From Serilophus lunatus (lineage: Eukaryota > Chordata > Aves > Passeriformes > Eurylaimidae), in assembly GCA_013399895.1 (NCBI GenBank), contig VXBA01003292.1:330371-394370 (forward strand): a DNA stretch of 64,000 bases, written 5' to 3'. The translations under genes were made by a program, and so were the position numbers. The first letter of the stretch is position 1; every line of letters starts with the position of its first letter. The notes beneath the pieces were generated by a model that worked only from the letters and a program-made list of their open reading frames with translations, was not told the DNA's origin and made no database searches. Below are positions 49,617 to 61,400 of this stretch, piece after piece.

Positions 49617-52600
49617 ATGTAAGTCTGTTATGTACCTGTTATAGGCAGATGTGTTTCTGTGTCACACTTGAGCACCTTATAATCTCCATTCCTCTGTATA
49701 TCCCATTTCCCTTCATTCACTTCCATTTTTCTCTTCTAAGAGTGGCTGTGCGGATTTCTTCTGGCATACTCTGAAACAGGAAAATAGATTCCCTTCCTTA
49801 CCTGAATGAATCTGTAAATAAATGAAATTACTTCCGAAAGTTAATTTAATACTTTTAAAATCCACTGTTTAGTTGGCCAGATTCAGTGCAATATATCAGC
49901 CTTCTAACTTAATGCTTCAGGACCTCTATGCTATAGCTTCTGAGACAATACTGGGTCTACAACTCGTGACTGGCTGTTTGATGCCAGTAGATAGGGATTG
50001 TTCATTTTTTCTTCCCAATTAAGAACTAGAGGCCATCATATGAAAGTGGAAGCCAAATACCAAAAAACATCCTGGAAAGCATCTCTTTGTGTAATCTAAG
50101 ACCTGTGGAACTCTTTGCTGAAGCAGGTTCTGCATGTGAAGAGCCTGCTGATGCTCATCGTCCCCCTTCCCTTTACGTACAGGGAGGCTGGACAACGGCC
50201 TGGCAGAAAAATCTTTGTGTAATTGCTAGACAGACAAACCACAGCAGGCTCAGGAAATCTCTGATCTGACAGAGGTGAGCGAGGCAGGGTTAGGAAGAGT
50301 TCTGTATGATTGGCCTGCTGTTACGCTCCTGCATGTCTTTGTGGCTTATGATGGAAATGGAGAACTAAATGGTTTGGGTTTTTTATCTGAACCGGAATAG
50401 CTGTCCATGTGTACTTGCTACTGGTATCAAAAGCCATTAAGTCCAGCAGGACCATGAAAGAACAGACCCTGTTAGATCAAGAGTGAGCCTCATTGTCTGA
50501 GCAGTCAGCCTTGTTTCTTGTCCATGTACGGCTCCATCCAGGATCCTTATATTCAGAATCTCTGCTTAGGTAATCCCTGAGCAGACTGCCCTTTGCTGGG
50601 ATAAAAGGACCTCTCTCCATGGAGGAAGATGTCTCAGATTTGTGCCTTTGTTTCAGCCCAACACTCTTTCCGTTTAATCATAGTGTCTCTTTCTCTGGTG
50701 CCTTTGCACAAAAGAGTAATAGTAACAGCTGGTGGATAGGGACAAGCAAAAGCCATCTGTGATCATTCACAGGGTATCAATTTTTATTTCCCTAGTATTT
50801 TCTTCTTTCTTTGAGCTTTGGTTTTAAGCAATACTGAAATAACCTTTAACTTCTTTGTAAAAGGTTTTCTGTTTCTTTATTATGTTTATTGGCTTCATAT
50901 CAAATTTTAACCATTGACATCTCAAAGCTTATAGCATCTCAGAGTTACTGCTGGAAGTGCCTTTCATCAGCATAAAGATGTATTTAGAAACCATATCTAT
51001 TGCCAAAATAGGGCAGTGCAAATTCTTGTTAGAGCACTGATCTGTGAATTCTGGGTACTTTATGGCTTACAGGAGCTGTAGGCTAAATTGCTCCAAAAAA
51101 ATTTACTAAGAAACTTTCAGTTTCTAAATGTGTGAAGGATTTTATCATCAAGATGGAAAAGGGACTAAGGAGCAAATGAAGTGCTTTGCAAGGTCAATTT
51201 GCAGCTGCAGACTGCAGCTCTCTAGGACTCAAGCTCTCAAGGACTCTGCAAATGCCAGTTTGAAACTGGATTGCAAGTCAGTTTTTCTGGGGCTCATCCA
51301 GGTCCTGGGGTTCTCTTTTTTCCTGCTATCTTGTGTAACGTTTCATATCTTACCACTCTTGTAGTGTCTGGGATAATTACTTCATCCTGCTATCATGGTT
51401 GCCACATACAAAAAGTGCCCTGTAATGTTGGTTTAGCAGAGCACTGGTCTTCTACTAAACAGCTTCAGTGTTGTTACTGATCAGCCTTCATTAAAATTAT
51501 CTGAAATCGTTACTGGTAGTCCTGAAATAAAGCATGTAGAAAAAACTCCAAGCTCTCCAGAGTTTTGATAGGAGAACAGAGAATTTCAAATAAGCACGCA
51601 AACATTGGAGAATTTCAATCTGAATGATAAGTGCCTTGGACCAGAGGAATTGGTGGCTCCCTTGACATCATCTCCCAAAATGGAAATGATTATTGGAAAC
51701 TATGAGCATCTGGCAGGAGCTGCTCAGTGCTTTCTGGGATCTAGCTCTGGATTTGGAGTTCTCACAGGAGCAGCTGTTTGGGTGAGATTTCCTGGGCTGG
51801 GACAAGTCTCAGACTCAGAGATATCAGAAACATCACAAACTAGGCAGCTTCACTGTGAAGTTTATGTAGGAAAGAAATTAAAGAATAAAGAAAATTGTGA
51901 AAAAAAATCAACAGAACACATGCAATTTTTAATGGATTCAGAGCTCGTTTGGCCTTCTGAAGGAAGGTCTTATTTTAACCAAAGCATTTGCCATCTCTTA
52001 ATGAACTGAACTGGATGTCATTTATAAAAGATCCTTGGTCAAGTCCAAAGTGTGAGTGACTGCCAGCAATTTCTGTGAAGTAAGGAATTGCTTTATCATC
52101 AGAAGGATTGCGATCTGACACTGCCACTATGCTTTAGTTAAAAAATTAAACAGGACACATTAAAAATGCAGTTACATGACCCATCAGTGCTTCTCAGACA
52201 GTTAAAAGCCCTTCGACCCTGGCTTTATTCATTTCACATGACACCTGAATCCCACAGTCACTGGATTGTGGATTACTATCCATGAGCAGAAGCTGACTGC
52301 CAAGAAGCTAAGGTTTTCTAATTAGAATGAAAATTCTACTTTAAAATTAAGGAATACTTTATCGTAGAGAGTATTTACTAAAGCAGATGTTACAATATGA
52401 TGGAAATGAAAGAAGGATTAATTTTTATAAAAGAGAAGCTGAAGGCATATTAACACTGTTAGTCTTCTAAGTGAGTCTGTATGAGCTAATGTTCCTGGTG
52501 TGCTCATGCTGGCTATGCCCTAGGACTTGGGGAAAAACAATCTGACAAGTCTTGGAAAAACATTACAAATAAAAATTAATTCCTATGCGGTTCCTAGGAC

Positions 52601-54943
52601 TAGCCATGGCACTACAGAGAATGCAAATTATAGTTATGCAGAAATATTTTAAGAAAGACAGAGTTTTATTAGTGTTCCTTTGATTTTTCCATGGTCTCAT
52701 ATTTCAAAACAATTTTCCCTGTCCATCTAAAGTAATTCCATACCATGCAAATTTACTTGTTTAGAAACAAAATGGGGTACAGAGCTCAAGATGTTATGCT
52801 GTCAAAAAGCCTCTGATATAATCCTTTTTTTCCTGTGTAGATCTGTCACTTTGTGTTCTAATCACACAATAGAATGTATGTTAGGCCTGTTATACAATTA
52901 GCTGCAAATACTAAAGAGCTATGCTCACTGCAAATGACTTAGGGGAAAAAAGTAGTGACTTAAGGAGACATGATTATTTTTTAATTTGTTAAAATTAAGA
53001 ACAAAACAGAAATACCAATTTCAGGAGAATCTTAGTAACTAGCCACAGTGTTTACCTGCTCTGGTATTTTCCGAGTACTACCTTTTTTGTGTCTATACTG
53101 CTAGTTACTGTGTGGCCAGTCAGTCTGGATACAGTTGTTGGAGGGTGGAGTCAGAAACAGTCTTTTGGCCGTATTTGAGTCTTTTCTTTGCTTTTACGTG
53201 TTCTTTCAAAGCTAAGTTCTGATAACGGTTGGAAAATGCTCTGAGCCACTGTGGCTCTGCATCACACTGCGTTTCAGCAAGGTGTAGTTGACTCTGAGGA
53301 TGCTGGACAGGAACCATTTAAAGGCATGAGACAACAAATTTCTCTAAGTTATTGAAGAAAAAAATTGATGCAAACCTGTGAGTGTGACTTCTAGCCATTG
53401 ACTCAATCAGCAATTGCAGGCGCTTCTCAAACCTGCTAGGCATTTTCAGGGAGAAACGTATTTTGGGAGCTTAGTCTGCCTTCACTCTGCCAGACTAGCC
53501 AAAGAATTTCAAAGGCAGGTTAACTCCTGGCTTCTCTGATATTTTATTCCAGTTCTTGAATGCTCTTTTCACCTTCATCCATTTTCCCCTTTCTCTAAAT
53601 CTCGTGCCTTTCTCAGAGAACTGCTATGGGTATCATCTCCCATTGACCTCTGACAGCCCACCTTTAGCCTCAGTGATGGAGAGCATCAGGTGCTTAGATG
53701 CTTTGACTGGTGCCACTGGACCAAGCACCTGCCCTCTCTACTCCATGCTCTCCTAGATCCATGCAGCAGGGGGCTGGCTGCATCAGAAAAGAAATATATC
53801 CATGCTCTTGTAGCATGGGTTCGGTTTACCCAAGCATATCCAGCACCCCTTCCCCCTCTTACAAAATTACTTTTCTCAATGTTTAATGGGAGGAATGCTG
53901 AGAAATTATCTTTCCCTCATCCTGCAGACTTTATAGCAGATAGGAAGTAGTTAGAGCTTCCTGGCAATTATGGATTTTCAGCATAAGTGTGCACGTTTCC
54001 AAGAAGGCTATTTCTTGAATACCCAAGTGTTCATCAAGAGCCCAGGCAGGAGAAAGTCTGAGACTGAACTGAGTGCTTTAACTGATAGCCACTTGCTCTG
54101 CAGTGAATGCTCCACATTACCTATGAGTGCAATGATTTAGATCTCAAATGCAAGGGAATCCTGGCTGACAGCAGCAGACCTCTCTTGCCAGCAGGTTCCA
54201 CGTGGAAGTATCCAGCTGCGCTGGTCCTTTCTGTTTTAAAGCTGGCATGTAGAGCTCCCTCTGCTTATCACACCCCAGTAAGAGGCATCCAAAGGCTATG
54301 GCAATGGGAGCTGTACACAAAGTGGACAGTGATGTTTTCAGGCCAGATTCTGCCACCCTTTCCAGAAATACTTCTATTGCCTTTGAATAGTGATCTTGAA
54401 AGAATGAGCAATAAGAGATTACATTTTAATGGGCGAGACAGAGTTGGAACTTCGACATTATCTTTTGGGGTGTAAAATAAGTTTTTGAGCTGTACAAGTA
54501 GCCTCATTCCATGTGTAATAGCACTGTGCTGCATTTCTTCCGTCTCTCCAGGATTTTGATATAGATATATTAGCTGACTGAACATTTCCTGGCTGTTGCA
54601 GGCTAACTTGCAAAGCTAGCCAGGTGAAACACTGTGTTCAAGGCTTTTGGTTTGCTAATATAGTGGCAGAATATTTCCCACGTCTCATAAATACCTGTAG
54701 CTATTATAAAGGGATGAGTGGAGGCAGCGGTACTGAAGCAGCATCCATTCTGAGTCACAGGGCCAGATTTATCCTGGCATACAGTGGGTGGCAGAATTTG
54801 GCCTGGGTTGTATAAAGACCAAAATGTGTATATGTTTCCTGCTTCAGGTAATAATGTGCTAAGTTACTACTTTATGCACAGAGGTATGGAAACCTTTTTT
54901 TATGTTTTTCCTCCCTCCCTCCTCTTTCCGTTCTATGATCCAG

Positions 54944-54991
54944 ACACTACTAACTGTATGGAGTTGATGACTGGCAGACTTTCCAAATGTG
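54944..54991 (+). CDS. BRSK2: BRSK2 exon: DTTNCMELMTGRLSKC segment (48 nt)
   Basis: The acceptor TTCTATGATCCAG and the donor GTAAGA bound 48 nt. Joined to the exon at 46619, it reads TTNCMELMTGRLSKC after a split Asp codon and leaves one base of a Gly codon. The same segment (with Met for Leu) is in the long mammalian BRSK2 isoforms, just before the [20 protein letters not shown] tail. Its presence shows the downstream terminal exon exists, but it was not found in this window. Confidence 0.93.
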
Positions 54992-56147
54992 GTAAGAACT
55001 TCCTTCCCTTCTGCCTTTTCACCTTCCCCAGCCCCTGCTGAGCAACATAATAATGCGCCGTCCTGTCCCTTCCACCTCTTCCCCTTCCCTATCCCTCCTC
55101 TCCCACGCTCTTTTCAAGACTGCCCACCCTGTAACAGCCCACTATGTCTTTCAGTCACCTGGGGGACACAAGCATATACCCCTTTTTCTGTTCTTCTCCA
55201 TCCATGCACAGATGCACAGGCTCCACCACAGCTTTCCCCTTCATAGCACAAACGTGTGGTGTTGCACTTGAGATTCCCTCCCTCACTGTAACCCAGGCAA
55301 GGGATTTTCTTTTTCTTTCCTGATTTTTTTTCTTCTCTTCTTTACTTGCTGCTGTTGATTCATGATTCTTCAGTCCCTTTTCTGCAGTGAAGCTGAATGC
55401 TGCCCTGCTAGCTGCTATCTCCCTTGGTTTCCTGATAGTTATTAAGACAGGAATGCAATGTTACTTAATTCTGTTTTACATCCACGCCCTTCTTCCCCAA
55501 ATATCCCTGGGGCATGACCCTTTTAAATTCTCCATAAGACACACTGCATATTATCTGTCAGACAATTAGCTAGTGTAAATTTTTATAGTTCCAGTATGGT
55601 CTTGGGGAAGAATGATATGTCTCTAGCTGAAAGAGTAGTGAACCTACTGAAGATTTGGAATTTTGCTAGGAATAAGACAAAAAGCTTCTTGCAAAACTTG
55701 CAGTTTAACTTGCATGAGGTTATGTGAATTTTGATTAACTTACCTGTAGCCATCTCTCCCCTCTGTCCACATATGGACTGTGTTCCTTCTTTCATTACCT
55801 GTGGCCATACTCACTCCTCCAAATAGAATAGTGTAAGTACCCAAATACTTTGAAAGATGTTTTTGTCTTATTACTTTTATCTTGAACAGAAAGATTCTGT
55901 ACAAGACAACTCTATTATCTTTAAATTTCCATTCTAGTATCTAGGTTGAATTCAGATATGCCTATGAAAGGGAAGACAAAATGTTGAGAAAATGATCACT
56001 GAGCTGGTACTGCTCTCCAGCTGGATCTGTGTCTCCTGCGTCACCACTTCGTAAACTGAAAAAAGTTGTTCTGGAGTACTTGTGGAGTCTGTAACCACGA
56101 AGGGAAGTTGTTGTGGTGGAGACACTATTAGGTTTATTAGTACTGAG

Positions 56148-56160
56148 GCAGAATTTGGCC
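56148..56160 (+). repeat. GCAGAATTTGGCC motif, possible remnant of an old amniote repeat
   Basis: This 13-mer also occurs at 54791-54803, and an inverted relative (GGCCAGATTCTGCC) lies at 54341-54354. I associate these ends with an ancient, short palindromic repeat family in turtles, crocodilians and birds. The family name is not certain and the interiors are eroded. Confidence 0.35.
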
Positions 56161-58377
56161 CATTCCCTGTGTTTCAGATGATCTCTTTATCTTAAATTGC
56201 AGCTTTGCTGGTGGGAATTTTCCCTCTGCTCTGAAAGGAGCTTGTTTGATTTCTGATTTGACTTTTCTGATCTCCTCATAAAGACTCATTTAAATTGTAG
56301 GCAAACCTTCAGCTTCTTGAAGGCATCAAACAGCAAATCATTCTCCTTCCTCAAAACTGTGTGTCTTGCCTGGATCTGGCATTCATATCATACAAAAATA
56401 CTAAAATGCTGACTCTGCTGATTGCTCACAAGTTAATTGAGCTGTAGATATAACCAGCCAGTATTCTGCATCCTCTAGACAGAGAGCATCACTGCTCATT
56501 CACAGTTCACGCAGGTCCTCCAGCTGTCATAATGTCAGCAGCAATCCAACAAGGGGCAAAGCGGACAAGGTGAAGACCAGCAGGGAGACTATTTTGTGGC
56601 AGCTACAGCACTGACAGAACACAGAGAGAGAGAGAAGATAAAGGATGGCTTATAGGGGTTTAATGGAGCTGCTTCCTTTTAATCACATTCCTGTCGGTGT
56701 TCTCACAAAGAACACAAGCAGTGGTGACTGCACCATGCTGAATTCCACCCTCCCATATGAATAAAGAGCTGTTCCATGTGCGGGAGACGCCACCCATGAT
56801 TCAGACAGGGGAGTGAAAGGGAATGGCGTGAGCATTTAATATATTTTTGGAAAACTGTCCTCTGTGATTCTGAGGATCAGAAACCCTCACGAAGTTGACA
56901 AAATGTTCATCTAGTAATAGCAAATAGTGCATGAAAAACTACAAAACTATATTCTGTAGGGGTTTTGACCTCACATTATTCTATATTCTAAGAGTGAGCA
57001 CAGGAGGTCATTTTTGTAAAAAGAGTTAACACTACAGCGGGAAGAGCAAATCAGATGCTTTGTGCCTGGCTCAGCCGTGCGAAAGCTCTGGTGGGAACGA
57101 GGAATATCTTTTCACCCACTATAAACCACAGAACGTTGTAATTAACAGCAAGGCAAATTTGTTTAGTCCTTTAAATGCTATCTTGTCTTCTGTTAGCAGT
57201 GGTCATGTCTGAGAAGTGACTTAGCATACGGCCATTGGCATTAAAAAACAAGTTAATGTTGGAACAGCCAAGGCGTGTCATAGGAGCTGCCAATATCCAA
57301 ATGACGTAACAGCTGCTGTATCAACCCTACCTGTGCAAACTCAAAAACTGCTGCCAGCTCTTAGTATTTCACAATAGAATAAAATAATTTGGCTTGTAAT
57401 AAATTTGAAATGCATGTTGAAGTGGAATATTTTATGTTTCCACCCATCTCAGCGGGGGAATGGGCACTGCTATTATCACAAAGACTAAACTGGTTTCCAT
57501 GAAGTCTGTTCATACGATTAAATTTACCTTGTAAAAATTTAAATATTTACATATAAAATGCAGCTGTAACCTGAAAAATGCCTACAGAAGGGATACTCTA
57601 GCTGGTCTGTTCCTTGTGTGCATTCAGAGACAAATCAGTTTAGTGACAAATAAGCTTTACCACTTTATGTGCTGCCATTAAGCCTTATAATATCAGCACG
57701 GCTTTAAAACACAAGATGGATTCTGTTTCTTTCAAAGTAGGATTGAGAGAACTGTTTTAGTACCATCCAATCTAGTATTTCTGTCTATCTTACAGAAGAA
57801 CAGGCTGTGCAGTTAAGGTTCTTATAGATTCTGCGGAGCCTTTACATTAAAAATAAAAGTCAAGATAATAAATAAACTGGAAAGCTGGGAATTAGAAAGC
57901 AAGTATCATTCACTGTAGATTGAACACTTCGGATCTGGAGCCATTGATATACACCACGCAGAAGCCCACAGTGCCGTTTTAGTAGTCCTTGTTCAGACAA
58001 GAGTCTGTCTTCACAAACTTTAATGACTTCAAGTCCTTTACATAATCAGCTGAGGTTTTCTTTGGGTGATTAATTCCATAGTAAAGCTGACATATAGCCT
58101 TTGATAGCTCCCCTTGCTAGCCATTTCCAGTTTTTTTGAATCCTTAGTAAATGTATTTTGCCAGGTGGCTGCTGACAGAAAGTTCTGAAAAGTTTGCTGT
58201 ATCTTCCACTTTACCTGTTGAGATACCCCAGGGAGCCTGTAGACCTTCCAGACTCCACTGTAACTATCTGAGGATGGATTTTATTTCCAAGTAAGACAAT
58301 CTTTGCTTGTTGTTTTCCATCTCTTATGACTCTCAGGAAAGTCTTCAGTTACATCAGTGGCACTTGCATGGAAAGTG

Positions 58378-58410
58378 GATGATGATGATGATGATGATGA
58401 TGATGGTGAT
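58378..58410. repeat. (GAT)n trinucleotide repeat
   Basis: Nine perfect GAT units followed by GGTGAT. The poly-His frame on the other strand is an artefact of this repeat. Confidence 0.93.
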
Positions 58411-61400
58411 GTAGGAAAAGGTTAGTGCATATAACTAGTGCAGCTCCAGTCAAATTGGAGTTTAGGACTTGACATAGCTCCCTGTTCAGAGCCATCTGAT
58501 CTTGTTGCCTATGGCAAATCATCCTCAGTGCACACAAAGCAACTGTGCTGCAGAAAAGGTTTTTCTTCGTAATTCTTTGCGATCACAGTTTGATTTATAC
58601 AGACACAAGCCCGTGTCAATATACATCCCAAGCTACTTTAGAAGTTAGGAAACATTTTGTAATTTTAAACTGGTTACATCACATTTGGGTTGCAACTGCA
58701 GCCTGTAGCTTTGTGAGTGCTAATTTAGAGATTGTTGGTGTTAGTAGCAGCACCAAATACCTGGACCCATATTGGCATTAATTAGAATAATCCTGCTTCT
58801 CGCAAAGTAGCTACTTGATGGAAAAACAAGATTGATGATTTGCATTCAAAAAGTTATAACTGATGGCAGAAATACTGGTGCTGAAACCTACATAATAGAA
58901 CATATGCTGCCCTCCCAGATAAAAGGCTCTTCTCACCACTGTCACACTGTGAAGAGACAAAAGGAAGAAGACCCACCTTAAAGATGACATATTCATTCAT
59001 AATGGGTGGATCACAATAAGCAAAGCAAGTCAGAAGTTCTAAAGAGTTCAAGCCAGGTTTCCCGGTTATCCTTGCCCCTTTTGACAGCATCCTTTGCTGT
59101 CCAGATGAATGGCTGACTCCCTGCATCCTATAGTTTTGTGTCTTCAGTCTAGTGTCCGGGAGACATTTCTTTTCCAATTCATGACTCACGTTTTTGCAGT
59201 GTAGAAGAAGGTTGCCACCAAAAAAAAGGCAACTTGGCACTAAAAATTAATCCAGACATATTAAACTATTTGATTCGCGCCAGATCCTGTCTTGACAGCT
59301 ATGGTGAGATTTTTTACTGTCCAATACAAGATCTTTTTGTCTTTCTCTGTAATAATACCCAATATACAAAACAAAGATATCTCACTCTTAATTAAGATCA
59401 CAATACTTTATTTGTAATAGCCAGTGTTTCAGGATACTACATGGAAATACTTGCTTGCTGTACTAAGCTAAGTTTGAGATGGCCTTCTCAGAAGATTATA
59501 TCATATTTTGAAGTGATCAATTTAGTGGAAACAAGGAAGCAAGATCTCACCGGCATACACAGATCATCTCTTTCTTTATGAACAGATCAGAGAACTTAAA
59601 ACTTATAACACATGAGCATACATCTGGCAGAAAAGACCAAAATCATATTATGAAGTGCCACTATATTTTTTACTCTTTTTAGACAAAAAACGATTGGAAT
59701 AAAGCAGCAGAAGTTTCTAAGAGAGTGGGTAGCAGAAATACTGTCATTTGCCATGGCTTTATGAGTGTGGGTCATCAGCTTCCCCTCTCAGCACACACTT
59801 GTGGAGGCAGATCTTTGTAAAAGGACAAGCAGATACAAAGAATTCTTCAGCTTAGTCCTTTACCATCCAGTTTTCCAGAACAGCATGATTCCACAATAGA
59901 ATCTGGCATCTCTTTATCCCACCACTATCCTTGCCTGCTCTTTCAGTGCCACCAGCTGTCCAAACGAATGTATGATTCCTTCCTTTCCATCATCATGTCT
60001 CCTTTTTTGAATGTTATGTGGTGGTGCTGGATTGGCCAGAGCTATTCATCAGTAAACAGGCACGTTTGTTTTCTGATTACTCATGTCTTAGCTCTGCAGA
60101 AGGTAGCAGCAAGGGAATAGGCCTCATCTCTTTGGGGCTTTCCTGCCCGTGTTCACCATGCTCTAACTCATTATCTACCTGTCTCAGTAATATTGTCTTT
60201 GACAAGAGAGACTGAACTGGATCTCGGCTTCTCTCTGTGTATATGAAAGAGGCAGAAAAAAGTATGCAAGATAAAGGCAGAATGGTCATCTGGCTGCTTC
60301 TGGCTGGTCATAAATATTGGGCCACCCTCCTGCAGAGGAGATGGGATGGTTTAGGGGAGTAAGAACAGGGATATAGAGCATTTAAATGTCAGGTTAGTTG
60401 TTCAGATCTGCCCAGGTGTATAGCAATTGAATGTTCCCACCTCTGCTAGCATTGACACTTGTGCCAATGCTGTGTGATAATCTGAGTAGTTTCTACCAGC
60501 AGTAGAGTAGTTTCTTCCTGCAAACACTGCAATGCTGTGGCATTTTTACTGGCAGGCTCTAAGGACTACAGAAAGTAAGACACCTCTCCCAGTTGCACTT
60601 CAGATATCCTGCTAGGAAACTGTTCTGTGAACTGTCAGCATTTAGTGAGCCCTCAGAGGCATGTCTCCAATTTGTGTTTGTACAGTGCCTAGGCTAGAGG
60701 TTCTTTAGTCTGGAAGAAGACTCCTACATGATACTATAACTAAACAAAGAGGAATGAGCCACTTTATCTTTCTGTCATCCCTTTTTCTGTTTATACTTTT
60801 GGAATGGGTTCTATGTTTTAAGTCATTTGTTTTTGAAGGCAGAAGGGACTCTGCCATCAGAAACCAAGCGAAAAGGAAAAAAATGCCTAGTCTTAACAAA
60901 AGGGCTAGAACTTTGTCAAATTAGCAAAATATGTTCAAGAGGGAATGGATTAGCACCCATTAAGAGAGTTTTTTAATGCTTTATGTGAAAGGAAAGGAGT
61001 TGGATTTTTATTACATGATTCACTGAAAACACAGTTGCTATCAAAATACAGAGCAACTTAGGAGACGAAAAAGACAAGGGGCAGAGAGTAAGGAATGAGT
61101 ATAGGAAGAAAATCTCAGTAGCAGAGGCAGGCAGAAGACAGGAAGGAGGTGAAAGCAACAAGCGAAGTAATAGGGGAAGTCAGATTGACAAAAGGTGTCA
61201 CTGTTTCCAGCGGAGACCTATGTTTTCCCATTCACTTTCTCCCAAAGCCCAAACTAAATATGCAAACACCCAAAATTTCTCAGGCTATGCAGAAAGTCAC
61301 AGGATAATCCTGCAGATGGCATATTTGTTTTGTGCAACTTTGTGTTCAGCACCGCAAAGATTACTGCATTAAAAATACATGGACTTTAGAAAGATGGTTT

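Larger units (their letters stand above)
46709..54943 (+). other. BRSK2: Intron (8.2 kb)
   Basis: The donor is GTAAGT. Apart from the candidate terminal exon (46886-47046) I found no exon. The intron holds a 20-bp tandem duplication (49121-49160), a TG repeat (49592-49616) and, near its end, motifs of an old amniote repeat (54341-54354 and 54791-54803). The open frame at 51605-52009 is not recognisable as a protein. Confidence 0.75.

Noticed and set aside
51605..52009. 134-residue open frame
   Set aside because: It lies in an intron, with no recognised similarity and no splice sites that fit the BRSK2 phase.
54992..55041. Read-through of the 54991 donor giving a short tail to TGA
   Set aside because: The donor GTAAGA is good and the tail is not conserved to my knowledge. 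Intron retention is possible but unsupported.
55024..55246. Open frame after a CCCCAG acceptor as a possible last exon
   Set aside because: The phase fits and it reaches a stop, but the donor at 54991 is only 32 nt upstream, too short for an intron. The Cys/Pro-rich residues do not resemble any BRSK tail.
58349..58537. Poly-histidine frame on the minus strand
   Set aside because: It is produced by the GAT microsatellite.
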